NCBI RefSeq assembly: GCF_032854445.1
Contig: NC_088300.1
Location: forward strand, 930,001-994,000
Reading direction: 5' to 3'
Source: Liolophura sinensis
Taxonomy: Eukaryota > Mollusca > Polyplacophora > Chitonida > Chitonidae
DNA length: 64,000 bases
Shown here in pieces: positions 48,085-60,225 of the stretch (positions within the stretch are counted from its first letter, which is position 1; each line of letters begins with the position of its first letter). The notes beneath the pieces are model-generated. The model saw only the letters and a list, made by a program, of their open reading frames with translations, was not told the origin of the DNA and ran no database searches. The translations under genes and the position numbers were made by a program.

Positions 48085-50945
48085 GGAGCAGCATGGCACA
48101 ATTACACTATACGTAAATAACAGGCCAGGATCAGCACGGCACAAATACCCTACATGTAAACAACACGCCAGGATCAGCACGGCATAAATACCCTACATGT
48201 AAACAACAGGCCAGGATCAGCACGGCACAAATACAGTACATGTAAACAACAGGCCAGGATCAGCACGGCACAAATACAGTACATGTAAACAACACGCCAG
48301 GATCAGCACGGCACAAATACAGTACATGTAAACAACACGCCAGGATCAGCACGGTACAAATACAGTACATGTAAACAACACGCCAGGATCAGCACGGTAC
48401 AAATACAGTACATGTAAAAAACACACCAGAATCAGCACGGCACAAATACAGTACATGTAAACAACACGCCAGGATCAGCACGGCACAAATACAGTACATG
48501 TAAACAACACACCAGAATCAGCACGGCACAAATACCCTACATGTGAACAACATGCCAGAATCAGCACGGCACAAATACAGTACATGTAAACAACACACCA
48601 GAATCAGCACGGCACAAATACCCTACATGTAAACAACACGCCAGGATCAGCACGGCACAAATACAGTACATGTAAACAACACACCAGGATCAGCACGGCA
48701 CAAATACAGTACATGTAAAAAACACACCAGAATCAGCACGGCACAAATACCCTACATGTAAACAACACACCAGGATCAGCACGGCACAAATACAGTACAT
48801 GTAAACAACACGCCAGAATCAGCACGGCACAAATACAGCACATGTAAACAACAGGCCAGAATCAGCACGGCACAAATACAGCACATGTAAACAACACGCC
48901 AGGATCAGCACGGCACAAATACAGTACATGTAAACAACACACCAGGATCAGCACGACACAAATACAGTACATGTAAACAACACACCAGAATCAGCATGGC
49001 ACAAATACAGTACATGTAAACAACACACCAGGATCAGCATGGCACAAATACCCTACATGTAAACAACACGCCAGGATCAGCACGGCACAAATACCCTACA
49101 TTTAAACAACACGCCAGAATCAGCACAGCACAAATACAGCACATGTAAACAACACGCCAGAATCAGCACGGCACAAATACAGTACATGTAAACAACACGC
49201 CAGGATCAGCACGGCACAAATACAGTACATGTAAACAACAAGCCAGGATCATGACGGCACAAATACAGCACATGTAAACAACAGGCCAGAATCAGCACGG
49301 CACAAATACAGTACATGTAAACAACACACCAGGATCAGCACAGCACAAATACAGTACATGTAAACAACACGCCAGAATCAGCACGGCACAAATACAGCAC
49401 ATGTAAACAACAGGCCAGAATGAGCACGGCACAAATACAGTACATGTAAACAACACACCAGGATCAGCACGGCACAAATACAGTACATGTAAACAACACG
49501 CCAGAATCAGCACGGCACAAATACAGCACATGTAAACAACAGGCCAGAATCAGCACGGCACAAATACAGTACATGTAAACAACACGCCAGGATCAGCACG
49601 GCACAAATACAGTACATGTAAACAACAGGCCAGGATCAGCACGGCACAAATACAGTACATGTAAACAACACGCCAGAATCAGCACGGCACAAATACCGTA
49701 CATTTAAACAACACGCCAGGATCAGCACGGCACAAATACAGTACATGTAAACAACAGGCCAGGATCAGCACGGCACAAATATAGTACATGTAAATAACAA
49801 GCCAGGATCATGACGGCACAAATACAGCACATGTAAACAACACACCAGGATCAGCACGGCACAAATACAGCACATGTAAACAACAGGCCAGAATCAGCAC
49901 GGCACAAATACAGTACATGTAAACAACACGCCAGGATCAGCACGGCACAAATACAGTACATGTAAACAACACGCCAGAATCAGCACGGCACAAATATAGT
50001 ACATGTAAATAACAAGCCAGGATCATGACGGCACAAATACAGCACATGTAAACAACACACCAGGATCAGCACGGCACAAATACAGTACATGTAAACAACA
50101 GGCCAGAATCAGCACGGCACAAATACAGCACATGTAAACAACACGCCAGGATCAGCACGGCACAAATACAGTACATGTAAACAACACACCAGGATCAGCA
50201 CGGCACAAATACAGCACATGTAAACAACACGCCAGGATCAGCACGGCACAATACAGTACATGTAAACAACACACCAGAATCAGCACGGCACAAATACAAT
50301 ACATGTAAACAACAGGCCAGGATCAGCACGGCACAAATACAGCACATGTAAATGACAAGCCAGGATCATGACGGCACAAATACAGCACATGTAAACAACA
50401 GGCCAGGATCAGCACGGCACAAATACAGTACATGTAAATAACAAGCCAGGATCATGACGGCACAAATACAGCACATGTAAACAACACGCCAGAATCAGCA
50501 CGGCACAAATACAGTACATGTAAACAACACGCCAGGATCAGCACGGTACAAATACAGCACATGTAAACAACACGCCAGGATCAGCACGGCACAATACAGT
50601 ACATGTAAACAACACACCAGAATCAGCACGGCACAAATACAGTACATGTAAACAACAGGCCAGGATCAGCACGGCACAAATACAGCACATGTAAATAACA
50701 AGCCAGGATCATGACGGCACAAATACAGCACATGTAAACAACAGGCCAGGATCAGCACGGCACAAATACAGTACATGTAAATAACAAGCCAGGATCATGA
50801 CGGCACAAATACAGCACATGTAAACAACACGCCAGAATCAGCACGGCACAAATACAGTACATGTAAACAACAGGCCAGGATCAGCACGGCACAAATACAG
50901 TACATGTAAATAACAAGCCAGGATCATGACGGCACAAATACAAGA
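48085..50945. repeat. Minisatellite, 43-bp unit, about 66 copies
   Basis: Repeats of CACGCCAGGATCAGCACGGC, acaaatacagtacatgtaaacaa. Variants (GGATCAGC/GAATCAGC/GGATCATGAC; CACGCC/CAGGCC/CAAGCC) recur in blocks, giving a higher-order structure most visible at 49.2-50.9 kb. Confidence 0.95.
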
Positions 50946-51716
50946 CATGTGAACACCACTGGGTATGTATGTTATACAGGCATCTCAACATGTACATGAA
51001 ACATGGATTTTGTATGTTATGTGAACACCACTGGGTATGTATGTTATACAGGCATCACAACATGTACATGAAACATGGATTTTGTATGTTATGTGAACAC
51101 CACTGGGTATGTATGTTATACAGGCATCACAGCATGTACATGAAACATGGAGTTTGTATGTTATGTGAACACCACTGGGTATGTATGTTATACAGGCATC
51201 ACAACATGTACATGAAACATGGAGTTTGTATGTTATGTGAACACCACTGGGTATGTATGTTATACAGGCATCTCAACATGTACATGAAACATGGAGTTTG
51301 TATGTTATGTGAACACCACTAGGTATGTATGTTACACAGTCATCACAACATGTACATGAAACATGGATTTTGTATGTTATGTGAACACCACTGGGTATGT
51401 ATGTTACAGTCATCTCAACATGTACATGAAACATGGATTTTGTATGTTATGTGAACACCACTGAGTATGTATGTTATACAGGCATCACAACATGTACATG
51501 AAACATGGAGTTTGTATGTTATGTGAACACCACTGAGTATGTATGTTATACAGGCATCACAACATGTACATGAAACACGGAGTTTGTATGTTATGTGAAC
51601 ACCACTGAGCATGTATGTTATACAGGCATCTCAACATGTACATGAAACATGGAGTTTGTATGTTAGGTGAACACCACTGAGTACGTATGTTACAGTCATC
51701 ACAACATTTACACAGG
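50946..51716. repeat. Minisatellite, ~71-bp unit, about 11 copies
   Basis: Repeats of GTGAACACCACTGGGTATGT, atgttatacaggcatcacaa, catgtacatgaaacatgg, agtttgtatgttat. Frames at 50969-51322 and 51415-51612 derive from it. Confidence 0.93.
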
Positions 51717-51792
51717 ACTAAGGAATGCGAGATATCGAGTACATTAAAACATATGTTGTACATGTAGCATACATGTACATAAATAGGCCTAC

Positions 51793-51854
51793 AGCTGCAC
51801 ATCTTTCCCCATCTTCGCAGCAAATGCTGGCGATCTTCAGCATCCTTGTCAGAG
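51793..51854 (-). CDS. Possible upstream exon of the kinase gene
   Basis: The acceptor is gttttctgttag and the donor GTAGGC; the exon has 1 + 60 + 1 bases. It reads SDKDAEDRQHLLRRWGKMCS. Its last base plus AC of the exon at 45190 gives Tyr, so the phase fits the firm part of the gene. A second frame (LTRMLKIASICCEDGER) is also open, so the call is tentative. Confidence 0.4.
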
Positions 51855-52063
51855 CTAACAGAAAACAAATTTTATGGATTCCTACCGCACTTTGTGAACT
51901 TCACAAGTTATTTAATTTATAACATTACAGGGTGTCGCTAAGACAGTGAAATCAAGACTGCACACACGAATGAGACACGGCACATAAAAACACACAACAT
52001 GGAATGTTTACATTGCAGGACAGCCACACATCTGAATGGAAATCAATATGACTACATGTGTAC

Positions 52064-52218
52064 CAGTGACTGCTGGGGCTATTACATGTATTACTGTAAT
52101 GGTGAGGATAGTCCAAGCTGTACTGGCTGTTATCCTGATGGATTGGCCGAGGACTGATGGCGAGAGGAGGGTGGGGTGGGGTGGGGTGTAGTGAGCTGGG
52201 GTTATGGGTTTGTGTGCC
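52064..52218 (-). CDS. Possible upstream exon of the kinase gene
   Basis: The acceptor is gtttcttacacag and the donor GTACAC; the exon has 51 codons plus two bases. It reads GTQTHNPSSLHPTPPHPPLA, then ISPRPIHQDNSQYSLDYPHH and YSNTCNSPSSH. The low-complexity Pro/Ser/His composition suits a kinase N-terminal extension. The two-base end joins the exon at 51854 in phase, but its phase-0 start does not fit the exon at 55635. Either another exon exists or one of the calls is wrong. Confidence 0.35.
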
Positions 52219-52374
52219 CTGTGTAAGAAACTCTGTTCATTGATTTGATCATGCTGTGTTTGCAATAAATAGGTCAGTTCACAGGAGCAGCTGACACACT
52301 AACCCAGTTTGTGAGGACAGGAGGGTCAGGCCAGCCTGACAAACTGACACCAACCAGATCCAGGCATCACCAAG

Positions 52375-53370
52375 TCCCTAAGATACAACCATTACCAAAC
52401 AATCTTGCACAAACGACCCAAAACACACCCATTACCTCACAATCTTACACACAGAGACATTATCACAGAACCCCTAACACACACCCATTACCACACGATC
52501 TTACACACAAGGACATTATCATAGAACCCCTAACATACAGTCATTATCACACAATCTTACACACAAGAACATTATCACAGAACCCCTAACACACAACCAT
52601 TACCACACAATCTTACACACAGGGACATTATCATAAAACCCCTAACACACAACCATTACCACACAAACTTACACACAGGGACATTATCATAGAACCCTTA
52701 ACACACAACCATTACCTCACAATCTTACAAACAGGGACATTATCAAAGAACCCCTAACACACAACCATTACCTCAAAATCTTACACACAGGGACATTATC
52801 ATAGAACCCCTAACACACAACCATTATCTCAAAATCTTACACACAGGGACATTATCACGAACCCCTAACACACAACCATTACCTCAAAATCTTACACACA
52901 GGGACATTATCATGGAACCCCGAACACACAACCGTTAGCACATAATCTTACGTACAGGGACATTCTCATAGAACCCCTAACACACAACCATTACCTCAAA
53001 ATCTTACACACAGGGACATTATCACAGAACCTCTGACACACAACCATTACCAAACAATCTTACACACAAGGACAATATCATAAAACCCCTAACACACAAC
53101 CATTACAACACAATCTTACACACAACCATTACCAAACAATCTTACACACAAGGACAATATCATAAAACCCCTAACACACAACCATTACAACACAATCTTA
53201 CACACAGGGACATTATCATAGAACCTCTAACACACAATCATTACCACATAATCCTGCACACAGGGACATTATCATAGAACCCCTAAGACACAGCCTTTAC
53301 CACAAAATCTTACACATTAACATTGTCAGAGATCCTCTAACAGATGACCATTACCTCAAAATTTTATACA
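52375..53370. repeat. Minisatellite, ~56-bp unit, about 17 copies
   Basis: Repeats of CCCCTAACACACAACCATTA, cctcacaatcttacacacag, ggacattatcatagaa. Confidence 0.93.
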
Positions 53371-54010
53371 CAAAAAGCGACAAACACAGAAGTTACCATC
53401 ATCAAAGAGCCACAAACACAGAAGTTGCAATTATCAAAGAGCGACAAACACAGAAGTTACCATTATCAAAGAGCTACAATCACAGAACCATTATCAAAGA
53501 GCCACAATCACAGAACCATTATCATAGATCCACAAACACAGAAGTTACCATTGTCAAAGAGCCACAATCACAGAACCATTATCAAAGAGCCACAAACATG
53601 AAGTTACAATTATCAAAAAGCCACAAACATGAACCATTACCACAGAGCCACAAACACAGAATCATTATCAAAGAGCCACAGACACAGAAGTTACCATTAT
53701 CAAAAAGCGACAAACACAGAAGTTATCATTATCAAAGAGCCACAAACACAGAAGTTACCATTATCAAAGAGCCACAAACACAGAACCACCATCACAGAGC
53801 TGGAAACACAAAACCCTTATCAGAGAGCAACAAACACAGAACCATTATCAAAGAGTCACAAACATAGAAGTTACCATTATCAAAGAGCCATGAACGCAGA
53901 AGTTAGAAGAGCTACAGAAGTTACCATTATCAAAGAGCCACAGAAATTACCATTATCAAAGAGCCACAAACACAGAACCATTATCACAGAGCCACAAACA
54001 CAGAATGACT
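53371..54010. repeat. Minisatellite, ~32-bp unit, about 20 copies
   Basis: Repeats of CACAAACACAGAAGTTACCA, ttatcaaagagc, with shorter ~24-bp variants (cacagaaccattatcaaagagc). Confidence 0.92.
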
Positions 54011-54351
54011 GCAGGTGAATAACAAACTAACAAACAATATTCACCTACATATTCATCTAGTCTTTCATTTCACATTGAGGGGATTGCTTCCTTAAGCATT
54101 TCATAGTTAGGTTGAAGGGCAGGGTTTGTCTAAAAATTATCTGCTTTCCATATGAGGGCATTGTCTCTACTGTGAATAGGCTACATGTATGCTATAGTCA
54201 GTAGAAAATACTTGAGCTATAATACAGCCAAGCACCATTACAAGTTTACAACTCTCTACCACAGTACATGTACCTGCCTTTCAATCACTATGTAACATGA
54301 GGTGTTGGTTCAAATCCAGACTTTGACAGAAAATGTGCAGACTGTCCCGTT

Positions 54352-54541
54352 TTCACTGTGTGTGGGGCCGCTCTCACTGCATGTGGGGCCACTCTCACTG
54401 CGTGTGGGGCTGCTCTCACTGCGTGTGGGGCCGCTCTCACTGTGCGTGGGGCCGCTCTCACTGTGTGTGGGGCCGCTCTCACTGCATGTGGGGCAACTCT
54501 CACTGCATGTGGGGCCGCTCTCACTGTGTGTGGGGCATAAT
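54352..54541. repeat. Minisatellite, 21-bp unit, 9 copies, open in all frames
   Basis: Repeats of TCTCACTGCGTGTGGGGCCG c. At 21 bp (7 codons) it gives short open frames on both strands at 54288-54602. Confidence 0.93.
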
Positions 54542-56149
54542 CGGTTGCAATAACTGGTCAGTGACACTCATGTGTCCATTTGCAGTGTCTAAAAATCACT
54601 GAAGATTTCTAGTCCTCCACCAATATGGTGTGCATATCATAGTCTGAAGATACTCTAAATGACCTGGAATTTCCTCCCTGACTAAGTTGTTCATTTTCCA
54701 GATTTTGAGGATTGTATTGATTTTAGAAAGATGATTTTAGGTTTGTTTGGAAGGTCAGATGATATCCTACTTGAAAAATCGAAAGTAATACTTTATAACA
54801 TTAACTTTCCTACAGAAATGCACTTTTGGATAAAAAGTTCATTTAGGGTAACTTGAAAAGGGTCAGTGGTTTACCCTAAGCACTCAGGTTTCCTGCAGCC
54901 ATAATACTGACTGCCAGGAGGAAAATTCTTCAGTATGGCATTAAACAAAAATCCAATAAATCAATCAATCTATCACAATTTAACTGCAATGCTCTTCTTG
55001 TCTGAGATTACTTTAAAAGTGTGCACATGGTTGAACGCTAAAAATACAGATCTACATACTATTTGTTTCCAAAAATCTAAAACACTAGACATGAAAAAAA
55101 ACAAAACAATTTCAAGACATTATTTCAGTTTTTAATTTCCATCAAAACTGTTCAATTAATTCCAAGCTTAAAAGCATTAAATAATAAAGAGACCATTATT
55201 TCTGTAGAGTGAATGCCTGATTGCTTGGGATAGCCTGAGGTGAGTAAAGGGTAATAATCATATCTCATGCATATGTTAATACTAGCTGTTCCCATTAGCA
55301 GAGTTGTGCTGACAGACATATTACACTGGTGATGAAGACATACACTATAAAGTAAACAGTCCCTCAGATAATTATACCCTAAACTGGAGAGAGATAGAGA
55401 GAGAAAAAGGAAGGCATCAGCTGTGGCGGTCTCCCACCTCCTGTATACAACAGAAAAGACCATGGTTATCTACGGTTATCTTGTCACAAGCCAACATGCC
55501 CTGCCAGTCAGAGCCCACATTACATAAGGTTAGGCTGAGCCAAACCAAGCTGGCCAATATCAGCACCAGGGTAACTGGGGCAGATAGGTGCAGGCTGTGT
55601 CAAAAAACCATCCAATGACCCAGTAAGCCTTTACCTATCAGATCACTTGAGCCACAAGGCCTGATGTGAATCGACCAATCGCAAGACTTGTTACATCTCG
55701 AATGTGATCTCAAGTCATTCTGACCTGATGTTACATCGGAGGCGTGAGCAGGAGAACTAAACCCTCTACTGCAGAGCATCAAGGTTAAACATGCAGTTGG
55801 TGGAGCTGTTTTATGCAGGTGACATTTATATATCCATGTAGCTTTATAAAAATAAACATCATACTGAATTACAAATACATGTGTGCAAAAATTGTCAGGG
55901 CAAGATTAACTACTGTTATGCTGAACGTACAAGAATAATGCTGTCAAAACTCAATGTAAACATATTTTATTCTACTTTGTTTACTTGTTTTTCTTTGCAC
56001 TCTAATTTTTCTCTAACATAAACACATGATTTACATGAATCTCTTAAGATGAGTAATGTTAGAAAATTAAATTACCATAAGTCTACATGTTGGTGTGAAA
56101 TGTACCCCGATTTCAACAGTGGCTGAATCAAACTAGAAAGTCACCTCCT
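54542..56149. other. Unique sequence with one decayed SINE and one possible exon
   Basis: A SINE tail on the plus strand (TTTCCTGCAGCCATAATACT ... attcttcagtatggcattaaacaaaaatcc) lies at about 54886-54970. A candidate minus exon is at 55635-55768, listed separately. Nothing else was seen. Confidence 0.45.
55635..55768 (-). CDS. Possible upstream exon of the kinase gene
   Basis: The acceptor is cttgatgctctgcag and the donor GTAAAG; the exon has 1 + 132 + 1 bases. It reads RGFSSPAHASDVTSGQNDLR, then SHSRCNKSCDWSIHIRPCGS and SDLI. Only one frame is open. The first base T completes a codon begun by AC at the end of the candidate exon at 58973 (Thr). Composition is polar and Ser-rich. Confidence 0.42.
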
Positions 56150-58592
56150 CCCCATGTAGACTCTCCTCCCCATGCAGACTCTCCTCAACACTCCGGCTCT
56201 CTTCACCAGTCAGGCCCTCCTCACCAGTCAGACCCTCCTCCCCATGCAGACTCTCCTCACCAGTCAGACCTCTTCTCACCAGTCAGACTCTCCTCACCAC
56301 TCGGGCTCTCCTCACCAGTCAGACTCTCCTCACCAGTCAGACCCTCCTCACCAGTCAGACTCTCCTCACCACTCGGGCTCTTCTCACCAGTCAGACCTCT
56401 TCTCACCACTCGGGCTCTCCTCACCAGTCAGACTCTCCTCACCAGTCAGACCCTTCTCCCCATGCAGACTCTCCTCACCAGTCAGACCTCTTCTCACCAG
56501 TCAGACCTCTTCTCACCAGTCAGACTCTCCTCACCACTCGGGCTCTCCTCACCAGTCAGGCCCTCCTCACCAGTCAGACCCTCCTCACCAGTCAGACTCT
56601 CCTCCCCATGCAGACTCTCCTCACCAGTCAGACCCTCCTCCCCATGCAGACTCTCCTCACCAGTCAGATCTCTTCTCACCAGTCAGACTCTCCTCACCAC
56701 TCGGGCTCTCCTCACCAGTCAGACTCTCCTCACCAGTCAGACCCTCCTCCCCATGCAGGCTCTCCTCACCAGTCAGACCCTCCTCCCCATGCAAACTCTC
56801 CTCACCAGTCAGACCTCTCCTCACAGTCAGACTCTCCTCACCACTCGGGCTCTCCCCACCAGTCAGACCCTCCTCACCAGTCGGACTCTCCTCACCACTC
56901 GGGCTCTCCTCACCAGTCAGACTCTCCTCACCAGTCAGACCCCTCCTCCCCATGCAAACTCTCCTCACCAGTCAGACCTCTTCTCACAAGTCAGACTCTC
57001 CTCACCACTCGGGCTCTCCTCACCAGTCAGACTCTCCTCACCAGTCAGACCCTCCTCACCAGTCGGACTCTCCTCACCACTCGGGCTCTCCTCACCAGTC
57101 AGACCCTCCTCACCAGTCGGACTCTCCTCACCACTCGGGCTCTTCTCACCAGTCAGACTCTCCTCACCACTCGGGCTCTCCTCACCAGTCAGACTCTCCT
57201 CACCAGTCAGACCCTCCTCACCAGTCGGACTCTCCTCACCACTCGGGCTCTCCTCACCAGTCAGACTCTCCTCACCAGTCAGACCCTCCTCCCATGCACA
57301 CCCTCCTCCCCATGCACACCCTCCTCACCAGTCAGACCCTCCTCCCCAGTCAGACTCTCCTCACCAGTCAGACCCTCCTCACCAGTCAGACCCTCCTCAC
57401 CAGTCAGACTCTCCTCACCAGTCAGACCCTCCTCACCAGTCGGACTCTCCTCACCAGTCAGACCCTCCTCACCAGTTGGACTCTCCTCACCAGTCAGACC
57501 CTCCTCACCAGTCGGACTCTCCTCACCAGTCAGACTCTCCTCACCAGTCAGACCCTCCTCACCAGTCGGACTCTCCTCACCAGTCAGACCCTCCTCACCA
57601 GTCAGACTCTCCTCACCAGTCAGACCCTCCTCACCAGTCGGACTCTCCTCACCACTCGGGCTCTCCTCATCAGTCAGACTCTCCTCACCAGTCAGACCCT
57701 CCTCCCCATGCAGACTCTCCTTACCAGTCAAACCTCTCCTCACCAGTCAGACCCTCCTCCCCAGTCAGACTCTCCTCACCAGTCAGACTCTCCTCACCAC
57801 TCGGGCTCTCCTCACCAGTCAGACCCTCCTCACCAGTCAGACTCTCCTCACCACTCGGGCTCTCCTCACCAGTCAGACTCTCCTCACCAGTCAGACCCTC
57901 CTCCCCATGCAGACCCTCCTCCCCATGCACACCCTCCTCACCAGTCAGGCCCTCCTCCCCATGCAGACTCTCCTCACCAGTCAGACTCTCCTCACCAGTC
58001 AGGCCCTCCTCACCAGCCAGGCACTCCTCCAAGTCAAACACACCTCTCCAGACACTATCCTCACCAGTCAGACCATCAACAACCAGTTACTCTCCTCACT
58101 TTCAAACTCTCCTCACCAGTCAGACTCTACCTCACCAGTCAGACTCTCCTAACCAGTCAGACCCTCCTCCCCATGCAGACTCTCCTCACCAGTCAGGCAC
58201 TTTTTGCCAGTCAGACTCTCCTCCCAAGTCAGACCTTCCTCTCCAGTCAGATTCTCCTCAGCGGTCAGACTCTCCTCATCAGTCAAACACTCAGTCATTG
58301 GTCACTCTCCACACCAGTCACACTCTTCATCAGTCATACTCTCCTCCCCAGTCATACTTTCCTCACCAGTCACTTTCCTCACCAGTCACATTCTCCTCAT
58401 CAGTCAGACTTTCCTCACCATTCATTCTTTCCTCTTTCTCATTCACTCTCCTCAGACAATCCTCTCCAGTCAGGCTCCTCTCATCAGTCAGACACACCTC
58501 ATCAGTCAGACTCTCCTCATACGTAAGGCTATCCTCATCAGTCACTCTCCTCCTCAGTCTCTTTACCATTCAAACTCTCCTCATTAGTCACA
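56150..58592. repeat. Minisatellite, 18-bp unit, about 130 copies, open in many frames
   Basis: The unit is TCTCCTCACCAGTCAGAC: 18 bp, or 6 codons, with variants ACTCGGGCTCTCC, CCCATGCAGACTC and CAGTCGGACTC. Because 18 is divisible by 3, open frames of 784, 728 and 514 codons exist on plus and shorter ones on minus. Purine/pyrimidine strand asymmetry is strong. Copies decay after 58050. There is no independent evidence of translation. Confidence 0.95.
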
Positions 58593-58972
58593 CTCTGAAG
58601 CAGCAGCCATTTTGTTTTCACCAAAGTTATGGGTTACATCCATGTTAAGCCTGAAAACAAGAGTCTCTTGGTCGATTTGTTTAGAAATAGTTTGCCTTAT
58701 AATGAAATCGGGTATGATGTATGCTATACCATAGGTTGCTGCCACGGTTATGATATTCCACCAACCAAGTACCATAAAAAGAGAGGAGTTGAAACAGCCA
58801 CCTGGGGCTTCGCATCTGTCACACTCTGATTACCTGTATGACAAATGGACAACTCATGGGTAGAGGGCATCAAGAAATGCGTACAATATCCAGCCAGGTA
58901 CCTGACAAACTTTCCACGGCTATAAATTCCATGTATCAAACATTCAAAAATGCAAAATAAAAAACTGCTCAC

Positions 58973-59091
58973 GTTGTAAAACAGGGAGAGTATGAGTTGT
59001 GATCTCTTTGAAAAGCTGAGCTATTCCTCCAGAAGCCTTGGCTACCATGTGATGTTCGCTTGGGGTTCGACTCAGAATATTTCGTCTTGAC
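58973..59091 (-). CDS. Possible upstream exon of the kinase gene
   Basis: The acceptor is gggctatttcag and the donor GTGAGC; the exon is 119 bases. One frame reads VKTKYSESNPKRTSHGSQGF, then WRNSSAFQRDHNSYSPCFT and ends with two bases, matching the exon at 55768. A second open frame reads SRRNILSRTPSEHHMVAKAS... The first is preferred for its phase match, but both remain possible. Confidence 0.38.
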
Positions 59092-59460
59092 CTGAAATAG
59101 CCCACAATTAACATGCAAATTAAGATTACATACAAAAAAAAAATGGTTAGAGATAAAAGTAAACAACTAGACTTTCAAAGCTTTAGGAAGTTAGATATTT
59201 CTTTCATCATCCTCCTTTTGATTCATTCATTTATTTGGTTGGCGTTCATATTTTACTTATACAACACATGTAAATTTTATGTATGGAGACCATATATAGA
59301 AAAAAAAATATGAAGGTTATGATTTCAAACTTTAGAGGCAAAGATAATAAATAATAACAAGGAGATAATAATAACCAGAATCATTTAGAAAGAGGTTTGA
59401 AAACAATAAATAGTCAGACATGTTTTCAGACATGCTTGGTAAATCAACTGAGACCACAGG

Positions 59461-59530
59461 AGTGAGTGAGTGCTTGGGGTTTAACGTCGTTCTCAACAAT
59501 TTTTCAGTCATATGACGACGAGAGACCACA
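59461..59530 (-). mobile_element. Short copy of the second dispersed SINE-like family
   Basis: GAGTGAGTGCTTGGGGTTTA, acgtcgttctcaacaatttt and TCAGTCATATGACGACGAGA match the start of the element at 36316-36380. Confidence 0.8.
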
Positions 59531-60131
59531 GGATGTTACCTGTTAGAGCAACCAGAAACACACAGTGGTGTCACTCATTCCATGCACAGACATGTATGGT
59601 AGAAAGGCAAAACTAGAAATAACTTGTGCCTGATTAGACAAACCTTATAACATGGTGACACTTTTGATTGCCTCAAGGTGCGTGATTTTCATTACTTAGA
59701 AAGGCGATACCTCAGATACACGTGCAACATCACAAAGATAAAAAGTTCTGCTTTTTAAACTTCCTTTGGGATACTTTATGGAGAATATATACATTTGGTC
59801 AAGTGTTGTCTTTTCTTTTAAAGGTGACATATTGACTGTGCCTTAAGAAATTTTATCAAATGCAACTCAAAGTGATCCTTTCTGGGGAGCTTTTTAATCT
59901 GTGAGTGAATGAAATTTGCAGGAAAACTTAACTTATATCAGTAAACCATCATATATTTGTTTAGTTTACTTGTTAGTTTAAAGACATCATGATTAGTTTG
60001 AAAACCAAACAACAACCACATTTAAATAAAGTATGCATCACCTGTATTACCATTTCATGCAGATTTCACATGTAGTTTTCATGATTTTATATACACTTTT
60101 CTTTACAGTTAATGATGTGCAAAAAGCACCA

Positions 60132-60225
60132 AGGTTCTACCGTGGACTTTATGAGCATATTGAACAGGTGACATCACTGTGCTTCAGCTTGTTCAATATG
60201 GTTCAAAAAGTCCACCGTTGAACCT
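60132..60225. ncRNA. 94-nt imperfect hairpin, candidate miRNA precursor or foldback element
   Basis: The arm 60132-60166 (AGGTTCTACCGTGGACTTTA tgagcatattgaaca) pairs with 60190-60225 (TGTTCAATATGGTTCAAAAA gtccaccgttgaacct) at all but about five positions. The loop is 23 nt. Stem length and isolated mismatches resemble an animal pre-miRNA, but I do not recognise the mature sequence. A small foldback transposon is the main alternative. The plus-strand reading as an exon (NDVQKAPRFYRGLYEHIEQ) is probably coincidental. Confidence 0.45.

Larger units (their letters stand above)
58593..60131. other. Mostly unique sequence with one possible exon and repeat fragments
   Basis: A possible minus exon (58973-59091) and a short copy of the second dispersed family (59461-59530, GAGTGCTTGGGGTTTAACGT) are present. 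TTTATTTGGTTGGCGTTCAT near 59231 may be a decayed SINE tail. Confidence 0.45.

Noticed and set aside
48085-50945. CRISPR-like array of regular repeats
   Set aside because: The repeats are head-to-tail with no unique spacers, and the DNA is animal nuclear sequence with introns and SINEs.
58584-58640. Minus-strand start MAAASECD as first exon of the kinase gene
   Set aside because: The frame stops after eight codons and the only nearby donor does not match the phase of the next candidate exon.
56172-58648. Open frames of 784 and 728 codons
   Set aside because: They are overlapping frames of an 18-bp tandem repeat; all frames are open because the unit is a multiple of three, with no exon structure or domain.
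58800-58850. Small minus-strand exon reading NQSVTDAKPQ
   Set aside because: Joining it after the exon at 58973 creates an in-frame stop; the GTGGCT donor is also weak.
60096-60171. Plus-strand exon reading NDVQKAPRFYRGLYEHIEQ with acceptor and GTGACA donor
   Set aside because: The same bases form one arm of a long hairpin and no partner exons were found, so a structural element explains it better.
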